This document shows, one piece after another, positions 7,837 through 15,669 of a stretch of 43,031 bases of DNA; the stretch's first letter is position 1; each line of letters begins with the position of its first letter. The translations under genes were made by a program, and so were the position numbers. Below the pieces are notes generated by a model. The model was not told the origin of the DNA and did not search any database. It was given only the letters and a program-made list of their open reading frames with translations. The stretch lies in contig JAKPDL010000114.1 in assembly GCA_029552825.1 (NCBI GenBank), forward strand, positions 1 through 43,031. Reading direction: 5' to 3'. This DNA is from Bacteroidota bacterium. Its GTDB lineage: Bacteria > Bacteroidota > Bacteroidia > Bacteroidales > VadinHA17.

Positions 7837-10800
7837 ATGAGGTATTTATCAATGATTTCAGCAAAACAGGCCATCAGATTATTTCTGATGGCTCTGGTAT
7901 TTCATGCCTGCTTACTGCAGTCATATGCCCAGGTTGTTTATTTTGAAAAATACGGAGTTGAGCAGGGGATAGGATCGTCAAAGGTTTATACCATTATTCA
8001 GGACAGAACTGATTTCATCTGGCTTGGAACAGAAAGTGGCGTTTCCAGATTTGACGGGAACAGGTTCGAAAACTTCGGAAGTGCTCAGGGTCTTGCTGCC
8101 GGAGGAGTAAGAAGTATATTTCAGGATGCAACCGGAAGAATCTGGTTTGGCCACCTGAACGGAGGGATAAGTTTTTATGACGGGAGCAGGTTCAGAATTG
8201 CACGAATTGATTCTTCCTCAGTGAGCGGAGATATTACAGGAGTAACCCAGACAGGCTCATGGTTATGGTTTGCCACTTCGGCAAGCGGAGCGTACAGAAT
8301 AAGATTTCCAGAAGCAGCAGATACTGTATTGCATGGAAAACATTATGCTGGAAGAGAAGGTTTGAGCGATCAGGTTTTCAGTATTTATATTGATAGAAAT
8401 AACAACCTTTTCTGTATCACCGATGCATTTATAAAAAAATATAATGCTGAACAGGACACCTTTCTTACATTTTCCCCTAAAGGATTGACAACTTATTTCA
8501 ACGTGGTGGCGATGTTTCAGGATTCAAAAGGCAATTACTGGTATGGACTTCATAATGGCGGACTTTACAGGCAGGATGCCGCTACTGGGGAGATGAAGAT
8601 ATTTGATATCCTGAACGGACTTTCCAGAATGTTTATCTCATGCTTTGCCGAAGATTACAGGGGTAATATCTGGGTAGGAACATGGGGTGGAGGCATTACG
8701 GTTTTTACAGGAGATAAGACCACAATTTACAATAATAGCAACGGACTGAATGCTTTGAATATTCATTCAATTTTTGAGGATAAGGAGAAAAATATTCTTA
8801 TTGCCGACCATTATGAAGGACTGAGTATTTACAAGGGGGATCATTTTATTACATACAATACACCAGATATTCTTCCTGATAACAATGTATGGGCTATCTC
8901 ATGCGATGAAACGGGCAGATACTGGTTTGGTACCAATAACGGAATATCTGTTTTTGACCCTCTAAAGAAGGGCAAAGATAAGATACAGATTTACAATGAA
9001 AAAACAGTAATGATAGGGAATAATATCAGGTTTATTATTCCGGATTTAGGCAGGATGTGGATTGGTACTTACGGTAATGGTGTTTACAGGTTTGATCTCA
9101 AACAGGGAAGGTTTATATTCGATACCGACCTCAACAGGATGCTGCCACCCGACCGCATTGTTACGGGCATGGTAATTGATAAAAACAAAAATCTCTGGAT
9201 AGGAACAAATGATGGTCTGGCAAGGTGGAATCCTTCAACCTCCGAAGGTTATGTGTTTACCCAGATTAAAGGTCTGGCAGGAAATATTATCACATCTCTC
9301 TTTTGCGACAGCAAAGGAGTTATATGGGCAGGGTCGGAAATGAAGAGTGGACTGTCGAAGCTTTTGCCAGGTGCTGAAAAATTTACAGTCGTAGATATCG
9401 GGGAAGGTATTATTCCACAAACTATTGGGGAAACGCCCGACGGAACAATATGGATTGGAACTGTTAATGGTCTCATTGCACTGAAAGATGAAAAGGTGGA
9501 GAAGACATTTACAGAAAATGACGGCTTGCTTTCAAATAACATAAAGTTTATACTTTCTGACGGTGGCAAGGGTTTATATATTGGATCCAATCTGGGTCTT
9601 AACAGGCTTGATCTTGAAACTGGAGTTATTTCTTCTTTTACAAAGTACAGTGGTTTCACAGGAATTGAAGCATTAAAGAATGCCTCATTCAGGGACACTG
9701 AGGGGAATCTGTGGTTTGGAACGGCAAACGGAGTTACAATGCTTAACCCTGTGAAATTACCACCTCCCGGCACACCTCCGGCAGTATACATATCGGGCAT
9801 GGAAGTCAATAATAAGCCCAGGGAAATGAAAGCCGGACTGAAGCTCAGTTACAGGGAGAAATCGGTCAGTTTTTCCTATTACAGTATCAGCCTCTTCGAT
9901 CCCAAATCAGTCAGATACAGTGTAATGCTTGAAGGGGCCGACCCGGACTGGCGGACAGCAACCAGCAGCACCTCTTTCAATTCGGTTCTGCCACCCGGAC
10001 ATTATAAATTCAAAGTAAAAGCTATAAACAGTTCCGGATACTGGAGCGACCCACCAGCTGAATTCTCTTTTATTGTAAAACCACCTTTCTACCAATCGCC
10101 CCTATTTATCATCTCAGTAATCATCCTTTCGGTAATAGCCGTGATTTTCTATGTTAAAATCAGAGAGCGCAACCTGATAAGGGAGAAGAGAATACTTGAA
10201 GCCAAAGTTGCTGAAAGAACGGCTGAACTTGTGCAGAAAAATCAAATTATTGAAGAAAAGAACCGTGATATTACAGCAAGTATCAGATATGCTGAAAGGA
10301 TACAGAGAGCCATGCTCCCGAGGGAAGATATTTTTGAGGAGACATTTGTACTGTTCCTTCCCAAGGATATTGTAAGTGGTGATTTCTACTGGATGTATGA
10401 TACAGGTGATGTGAGGCTTATTGCTGCTGTCGATTGTACGGGTCATGGTGTGCCAGGTGCTTTCATGTCAATTATCGGGCATAACTCTCTCAACAAGGTT
10501 GTAAGGGAATATGGCCTTATACGCCCGTCAGCAATACTCGACCAGCTGAATATTGAGGTAAGCAAGTCAATCATACAGAGCCATGAAAAAGGGATTACAG
10601 ATGGCATGGACCTGGCACTAATAGCTTACAACAGGAAAAAATTCACTCTTGAGTTTGCCGGTGCATATAACCCGCTCTATCTTGTCCGCAATGGGGAGGT
10701 TATAGTTTACAAAGGTGACAGGTTCCCGATTGGCATGGTAACAATTGAACAGAAAAAGAAATTTACGAACGTGAATGTTGATATACAACCGGGCGATATG

Positions 10801-11013
10801 GTCTACATGTGTTCCGATGGTTATGCCGATCAGTTCGGGCAGGCTGAAAACAAGAAATTCAAGGTGGGCAATATCAAAAGGCTGCTTTCGGAAATATATA
10901 ATCTCCCGGTTAATGAACAGAAGGCAAGGCTTGAAAAGGAAATAATGGACTGGAAAGGAGATTTACCCCAGGTGGATGATATATTATTTATAGGTATGAG
11001 GGTTGTACCTTAA
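7837..11013 (+). CDS. Propeller sensor receptor with cytoplasmic SpoIIE/PP2C phosphatase
   Basis: A 1058-residue membrane receptor. It has a signal peptide (about 1-31, ending QSYAQ), then fourteen W-x-G-T-type blade motifs (for example FIWLGTESGVSRF, NIWVGTWGGG, NLWFGTANG) to about residue 640, enough for two seven-bladed propellers. A Y_Y_Y-type Ig domain (about 680-750), one transmembrane helix (about 753-776), a charged coiled coil (780-825) and a SpoIIE-type PP2C domain (about 835-1058) follow. Metal and catalytic motifs are present: SGDFYW, VDCTGHGVPGAFM, DGMDLALI, SDGYADQFG and QVDDILF. The architecture matches hybrid two-component receptors of Bacteroidota, with a Ser/Thr phosphatase replacing the histidine kinase. 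SpoIIE domains usually dephosphorylate anti-anti-sigma (STAS) proteins; none is encoded nearby. The upstream caspase gene ends 6 bp before the start. Confidence 0.9.
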   Translation: MRYLSMISAKQAIRLFLMALVFHACLLQSYAQVVYFEKYGVEQGIGSSKVYTIIQDRTDFIWLGTESGVSRFDGNRFENFGSAQGLAAGGVRSIFQDATGRIWFGHLNGGISFYDGSRFRIARIDSSSVSGDITGVTQTGSWLWFATSASGAYRIRFPEAADTVLHGKHYAGREGLSDQVFSIYIDRNNNLFCITDAFIKKYNAEQDTFLTFSPKGLTTYFNVVAMFQDSKGNYWYGLHNGGLYRQDAATGEMKIFDILNGLSRMFISCFAEDYRGNIWVGTWGGGITVFTGDKTTIYNNSNGLNALNIHSIFEDKEKNILIADHYEGLSIYKGDHFITYNTPDILPDNNVWAISCDETGRYWFGTNNGISVFDPLKKGKDKIQIYNEKTVMIGNNIRFIIPDLGRMWIGTYGNGVYRFDLKQGRFIFDTDLNRMLPPDRIVTGMVIDKNKNLWIGTNDGLARWNPSTSEGYVFTQIKGLAGNIITSLFCDSKGVIWAGSEMKSGLSKLLPGAEKFTVVDIGEGIIPQTIGETPDGTIWIGTVNGLIALKDEKVEKTFTENDGLLSNNIKFILSDGGKGLYIGSNLGLNRLDLETGVISSFTKYSGFTGIEALKNASFRDTEGNLWFGTANGVTMLNPVKLPPPGTPPAVYISGMEVNNKPREMKAGLKLSYREKSVSFSYYSISLFDPKSVRYSVMLEGADPDWRTATSSTSFNSVLPPGHYKFKVKAINSSGYWSDPPAEFSFIVKPPFYQSPLFIISVIILSVIAVIFYVKIRERNLIREKRILEAKVAERTAELVQKNQIIEEKNRDITASIRYAERIQRAMLPREDIFEETFVLFLPKDIVSGDFYWMYDTGDVRLIAAVDCTGHGVPGAFMSIIGHNSLNKVVREYGLIRPSAILDQLNIEVSKSIIQSHEKGITDGMDLALIAYNRKKFTLEFAGAYNPLYLVRNGEVIVYKGDRFPIGMVTIEQKKKFTNVNVDIQPGDMVYMCSDGYADQFGQAENKKFKVGNIKRLLSEIYNLPVNEQKARLEKEIMDWKGDLPQVDDILFIGMRVVP

Positions 11014-11588
11014 TCAATTTTTGCAAAACTGCGTGGATTATCATACCATCCTTTATAATTTTTTATAGAATCTATCACTTCAGACGAGTAGTTTACTACA
11101 TTCCAGATCTCCCCATGTTCTTTTCTCATAAAATTTTTCCGAACCATCTCCTCGAGAAAATTGAGGAATTGATCGTAAAAATTGAGAGTGTTCAAAATGA
11201 CTATTGGACCTTTGAATAGACCCAGTTGTTTAAGTGTGATTGCTTCAGCAAGTTCTTCGAGAGTTCCTATACCGCCGGGAAGTGCCACAATTGCATCTGC
11301 CATTTGCATCATCAGCTGTTTGCGTTGAGGCATACCTTCTGTAACAATCATTTCCTTTACACTGCTGTGGCCCCAGCCTTCATCCTGCATGAAACGGGGT
11401 ATAACACCTGTTATTTTTCCATTGTTGTTAAGGACTGCATCTGCCAGTCGACCCATAAGTCCGATACCCCCACCGCCGAAAACAACCTCCATTTCTGAAG
11501 CAGCCAGCATTCGGCCAAGCTCTCCGGCAGCTTCATAATACCTCTCATCTACCCTGTTGCTCGAAGCAGCAAAAACACAAACTCTCAT
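11010..11588 (-). CDS. LOG family protein (nucleoside 5'-monophosphate phosphoribohydrolase-like)
   Basis: This 192-residue Rossmann-like protein belongs to the TIGR00730/LOG family, which releases the base from cytokinin-type or other nucleoside 5'-monophosphates. Visible family motifs are VFGGGGIGLMG (36-46), the GMPQRK element (85-90, Arg-Lys pair) and the signature PGGIGTLEE (104-112) containing the catalytic glutamate. It is the last gene of the run dnaE-trxA-LOG, 48 bp after trxA. Its stop codon and that of the convergent phosphatase gene share the palindrome TTAA at 11010-11013. The physiological substrate in bacteria of this group is uncertain; some relatives act as general nucleotide hydrolases. 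Confidence 0.9.
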   Translation of the reverse strand: MRVCVFAASSNRVDERYYEAAGELGRMLAASEMEVVFGGGGIGLMGRLADAVLNNNGKITGVIPRFMQDEGWGHSSVKEMIVTEGMPQRKQLMMQMADAIVALPGGIGTLEELAEAITLKQLGLFKGPIVILNTLNFYDQFLNFLEEMVRKNFMRKEHGEIWNVVNYSSEVIDSIKNYKGWYDNPRSFAKID

Positions 11589-11636
11589 CAGTTTTTACGA
11601 TTATCTGTAGCACATTCCCTGAAGGAGGATTTAAAG

Positions 11637-11954
11637 CTACAAAAGCTTTTCAAGTTTATCTGTAAAAATTTTTTTTGCCACGGCACCGATTTGACGGTCA
11701 ACTTCTTTGCCGTTCTTGAAGTAAAAAACTGCAGGGATGTTTCTTACATTCATTTCTTTTACTACTTTCGGATTATTATCCACATTGCATTTAGCCACAA
11801 CAACTTTGCCTTCATATTCTTTTGAAATTTCTTCAATGAAAGGGGCTATTCTTCTGCATGGGCCACACCATTCAGCCCAGAAATCAACAATAACTGGTTT
11901 TTCTGATTTCAGAACGATTTCTTCGAAATTGGAGTCTGTAACTTCTAATACCAT
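11637..11954 (-). CDS. trxA: Thioredoxin
   Basis: A 105-residue cytoplasmic thioredoxin with no signal peptide. The redox motif is WCGPC (C30 and C33) in the context VIVDFWAEWCGPCRR. The cis-proline loop is RNIPAVFYF and the C-terminal GAVAKKIF helix region is normal. It serves as a general dithiol reductant for ribonucleotide reductase and other targets. It lies downstream of dnaE but has an exact TAAATTTG -7 box in the 50-bp gap (11996-12003, minus strand), so it is probably transcribed from its own promoter, with the LOG gene behind it. Confidence 0.96.
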   Translation of the reverse strand: MVLEVTDSNFEEIVLKSEKPVIVDFWAEWCGPCRRIAPFIEEISKEYEGKVVVAKCNVDNNPKVVKEMNVRNIPAVFYFKNGKEVDRQIGAVAKKIFTDKLEKLL

Positions 11955-11995
11955 AATTTTGTGTTCTTTAATTGATTGGACTTAAGTGAGAATAA

Positions 11996-12003
11996 CAAAT
12001 TTA
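11996..12003 (-). promoter_or_regulatory. Promoter -7 box for trxA and the LOG gene
   Basis: The minus strand reads TAAATTTG (exact), with CTTG 19 bp upstream inside the end of dnaE (12023-12026) as a near -33 element. It indicates that trxA is transcribed independently of dnaE. Confidence 0.5.
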
Positions 12004-12004
12004 A

Positions 12005-15000
12005 TTAATTCACTTTAAAATCAAGTGCAGGATGGTCTTCAAGAAAAGTAATGAAATCATTATTAAGTCTTACTTTGATTGTTCTGGAAAACATTGGCAG
12101 TGAAATTTTGCTTTCGGGGTCAATGAAGAGGAATCTTAGTTCCGTTTCACCAGGATTGGCTTTTATCATTTTAGTAAGCTGGTTAATAAGTTCGTTGTCC
12201 ACATCGGGTGCCTTAACCTTAATTGTGACACTTTTTATCAGTTCATCCTTCACACTCGAAAGCAGGGTAATTGATTTTACTCTGAAGTCGAGTTCATTTT
12301 CAGCATATTTTCTTCTCTGAACCTTACCTTTTACCAGAAGGAAATATCCGTTAACAAGATATTTACTGAATTCAACGCAATCTTTGTCGAACAAAACGAA
12401 CCGGAAGGAGTCTGTATAATCCTGCAGTGTAAATGAGGCATATGGCTTGTTGTTCTTGCTGATGCCGTTCCGTGTTTCGGTAACCATTCCTGCAACGGCC
12501 ACATCCCTTTCTATGAACTCCTGCATGTTATTTCTCAATTCTTCAAGAGTAGTGTTGGTGAAATTTTCAATTTCCAGTCTGAAGTCGTCGAGCGGATGTG
12601 ATGAAAGGTAAAAGCCTATAACTTCTTTTTCCTTGTTAAGTTTTTCCAGTTTTGGCCATTCATCGCAGGAGGGAGGTTCCGGTTTTTTCATGCTGAACCC
12701 GTTGTCTTCACCGAAAAGAGTGTTCTTGCTGGAGTTCTTTATTGTTTTAATATTGTTTCCGAATCTGATTAAGTGTTCGATGAAAGTTGTTCCTTTTGCG
12801 TCGGCAGCGAAATATTGTTCACGTGATATTTCCGGAAAGCAGTCGAAAGCACCGGCGAGAGCCATTGCTTCAATATTTTTCCTGTTGAGAGTATTCAGAT
12901 TCACACGGCTTACGAAGTCATAGATATCTCTGTAGGGACCGTTTTTTTCTCTCTCTTCGATTACCTGCATAACGGCATTTTCTCCTACTCCTTTAATAGC
13001 ACCCAGTCCGAAGCGTATGTTTCCGTCTTTGTTTACAGTGAATTTCACATCACTTTCGTTGATATCGGGGCCCAGAACTTCAATGCCCATTCGCCGTGCT
13101 TCATCGATGAAGAGGGTAATTTTCTTCAGGTCGCTGATATTTCGGCTGAGAACGGCAGCCATGTATTCTGCCGGATAATGTGCTTTAAGGTAGCCTGTCT
13201 GGAATGCCACCAGGGCATAGCAGGTGGAGTGAGATTTGTTAAAGGCATAATGGGCAAAGCTTTCCCAGTCGCTCCATATTTTATTTATTAACTGTTCGCT
13301 GTATCCCTTCTTAAGGCAGCCTTCCATGAAGCGCGCCTTCATCTCTTCCATGAGCGCCTTTTTCTTCTTGCCCATTGCCTTGCGCAGGGAGTCGGCTTCA
13401 CCTTTCGTGAACCCAGCCAGTTCCTGCGAAAGCAGCATAACCTGCTCCTGGTAAACAGTTATGCCATAGGTGTCGGCAAGGTACTTTTCCATCTCGGGAA
13501 GAAGGTATTCGATCTTTTCCTGCCCGTGTTTGCGTTTTATGTAGAGTGGAATATTTTCCATCGGCCCCGGGCGGTAAAGAGCATTCATGGCAATAAGATC
13601 CTCGAAACGGTTGGGTTTCAGTTCACGGAGATATCTTTTCATTCCGTCCGACTCAAACTGAAATATGCCTGTTGTATCTCCCCGGCTGAAAAGTTCAAAG
13701 GTCTTCTTGTCGTCGAGAGGAAGGTTTTCAATATCTATTTCAATACCATGCCTTTTCTTTATATTCTCGATGGCATCCCTTATTATAGAGAGTGTTTTGA
13801 GCCCGAGAAAGTCCATCTTCAGCAGTCCCACCGATTCGACATGGTTACCTTCGTACTGTGTAACGAAAAGATCTGTTTCCTTTGCAGTACTTAGGGGGAT
13901 GTAGTTATCGAGGGGTTCCTTACTTATTATTATTCCGCAGGCATGCACTCCGGTCTGCCTTATTGAGCCTTCCAGTGCTTCAGCAAACTGCAGGGTCTGG
14001 GATATCAGTTTATTTGGGGAGTCTTTTTCTTTTGCCAGTTCAGGTACTTCGGCATAAGCGTCGGCAAGGGTTATTCCAGGTCGCTCCGGCACCATCTTTG
14101 CCAGTCTGTCAGCTTCTGACAGGGGCAATTTTTGAACCCGCGCCACATCTCTGATAGCCATCTTAGCTCCCATGGTGCCAAAGGTGATGATATGTGCCAC
14201 CCTGTCGTGGCCATATTTATTTACCACATACCTCAGCACCTGTTCTCTGCCGTCCTCATCAAAGTCAATATCAATATCGGGCAATGAGATTCTGTCGGGA
14301 TTGAGGAACCGCTCGAACAGAAGTCCATACTTGATGGGATCTATGTCGGTTATACGCAGGCAGTAAGCTACTGCTGAGCCAGCTGCAGAACCTCTGCCCG
14401 GCCCCACCGCCACACCCATTTCCCTGGCAGCCTTCAGAAAATCATGTACAATAAGAAAATATGCAGGGAAGCCCATCCTGATAATCGTGTCGAGCTCAAA
14501 CTCAAGCCTCTCTTTCTGCTCCTCTGTCAATACTCCCCATCTTTCTTTTGCACCTTCATAGGTAAGATACCTGAGATACTCACTCTCCGATGAAAACTCC
14601 GGTGGAATCTTGAATTCAGGCATGATAGGATCATGATCGAGCTCGTAAAGCTCAATCTTTGATATTATCTCTGCCACATTTTCAATTGCTTCAGGAATAT
14701 CACTGAAGATCTCCCTCATTTCTTCCTCACTTTTCAGATACTCCTGCCTTGAGTATCTCATCCTCTCCGGATCATCAAGATCCTTTGCAGTATTTATGCA
14801 TATTAACCTGTCGTGTGCATCGGCATCTTCCTTGTTAGCAAAATGCACATCATTGGTGGCAATAATTTTTACTCCATACTTTTCCGACAACCTCCGGAAG
14901 GCTTCAATAACCTTTTGCTGTTTCGGAAAAGTTTCAATGTTTGCGTCAGGTTCGGTAGTTTCGTGACGTTGTATTTCAAGAAAGAAGTCTTCTCCGAATA

Positions 15001-15493
15001 TGTCAATATAACTTTTCAGCGCCTTTTCAGCACCTTCAATGTTTCCATTGAGTATCTCACCGGGTATTTCTCCTGCAATGCATGCAGAGGTTGCGATAAG
15101 ACCATCTCTGTATTTTTCGAGGGCTTTTTTATCAATCCTTGGAGTATAATAAAAACCTTTTGTCCAGGCAAGTGAAACTAGTTTTATCAGATTGCGGTAA
15201 CCGGTAAGATTTTTTGCCAGCAGTATCAGATGATCACCCGATCTGTCTTCACTGCCGGTTTTTTCTTCCATGCTTCCTTTAGCAATATAAATCTCACATC
15301 CAAGCACCGGCTTTATTCCTTTGCTTACGGCATAATTATGAAACTCCTTGACACCAAACATGTTACCATGATCAGTTATTGCCAGAGCATCCATTCCGAG
15401 TGATTTAGCCCGGTCAACAAGTGCCGGTATAGAAGAGGCACCATCGAGAATGGAATACTGCGTATGTACGTGTAAATGTGAAAATAAAGCCAT
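12005..15493 (-). CDS. dnaE: DNA polymerase III alpha subunit
   Basis: The replicative polymerase catalytic subunit, 1162 residues. Domain order is N-terminal PHP domain (1-290), palm/thumb/fingers (to about 830), tandem helix-hairpin-helix region (HFNL-type segment around 840-900) and a C-terminal OB fold (about 985-1065, with VAVAGMVTETRNGISKNNKPYASF). The palm acidic motif PDIDIDF has D406, D408 and D410. The PHP metal ligands appear complete: H8, H10, D41, H42, E67, H88, C138, H177, D215 and H217, unlike E. coli DnaE where several are lost. The start is set by MALFSHLHVHTQYS, the usual N-terminus. It is divergent from susC across 152-176 bp. Confidence 0.97.
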   Translation of the reverse strand: MALFSHLHVHTQYSILDGASSIPALVDRAKSLGMDALAITDHGNMFGVKEFHNYAVSKGIKPVLGCEIYIAKGSMEEKTGSEDRSGDHLILLAKNLTGYRNLIKLVSLAWTKGFYYTPRIDKKALEKYRDGLIATSACIAGEIPGEILNGNIEGAEKALKSYIDIFGEDFFLEIQRHETTEPDANIETFPKQQKVIEAFRRLSEKYGVKIIATNDVHFANKEDADAHDRLICINTAKDLDDPERMRYSRQEYLKSEEEMREIFSDIPEAIENVAEIISKIELYELDHDPIMPEFKIPPEFSSESEYLRYLTYEGAKERWGVLTEEQKERLEFELDTIIRMGFPAYFLIVHDFLKAAREMGVAVGPGRGSAAGSAVAYCLRITDIDPIKYGLLFERFLNPDRISLPDIDIDFDEDGREQVLRYVVNKYGHDRVAHIITFGTMGAKMAIRDVARVQKLPLSEADRLAKMVPERPGITLADAYAEVPELAKEKDSPNKLISQTLQFAEALEGSIRQTGVHACGIIISKEPLDNYIPLSTAKETDLFVTQYEGNHVESVGLLKMDFLGLKTLSIIRDAIENIKKRHGIEIDIENLPLDDKKTFELFSRGDTTGIFQFESDGMKRYLRELKPNRFEDLIAMNALYRPGPMENIPLYIKRKHGQEKIEYLLPEMEKYLADTYGITVYQEQVMLLSQELAGFTKGEADSLRKAMGKKKKALMEEMKARFMEGCLKKGYSEQLINKIWSDWESFAHYAFNKSHSTCYALVAFQTGYLKAHYPAEYMAAVLSRNISDLKKITLFIDEARRMGIEVLGPDINESDVKFTVNKDGNIRFGLGAIKGVGENAVMQVIEEREKNGPYRDIYDFVSRVNLNTLNRKNIEAMALAGAFDCFPEISREQYFAADAKGTTFIEHLIRFGNNIKTIKNSSKNTLFGEDNGFSMKKPEPPSCDEWPKLEKLNKEKEVIGFYLSSHPLDDFRLEIENFTNTTLEELRNNMQEFIERDVAVAGMVTETRNGISKNNKPYASFTLQDYTDSFRFVLFDKDCVEFSKYLVNGYFLLVKGKVQRRKYAENELDFRVKSITLLSSVKDELIKSVTIKVKAPDVDNELINQLTKMIKANPGETELRFLFIDPESKISLPMFSRTIKVRLNNDFITFLEDHPALDFKVN

Positions 15494-15528
15494 TCAGAAG
15501 AAAATGTTACATAATTCAGCCGGCTTTA

Positions 15529-15536
15529 CAAAAATA
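15529..15536 (-). promoter_or_regulatory. Promoter -7 box for dnaE
   Basis: The minus strand reads TATTTTTG, an exact TAnnTTTG match, 35 bp before the dnaE start codon. No clear -33 TTTG is present, so confidence is limited. Confidence 0.35.
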
Positions 15537-15550
15537 GGTAAAAAATCAGG

Positions 15551-15558
15551 TAACTTTG
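15551..15558 (+). promoter_or_regulatory. Promoter -7 box of the susCD operon
   Basis: Exact TAACTTTG, with TTTA (15525-15528) at the -33 distance (26 bp between element starts). Predicted leader to ATG 15670 is about 105 nt. The box overlaps, face to face, the region of a divergent box for dnaE. Confidence 0.5.
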
Positions 15559-15669
15559 TTTGAACCTTTGCATATTTAATTTTACTTTACAATCTGGCAT
15601 ATCATAAAATATTAAGAGTCAATTTAAAGTTTATTCTTGTAGCAAATGAATATAACTGAAACTGGGTTT

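Noticed and set aside
9249-9809. 186-codon open frame antisense to the propeller receptor
   Set aside because: It is fully inside the propeller repeats and its composition follows the repeats of the real gene; no independent evidence.
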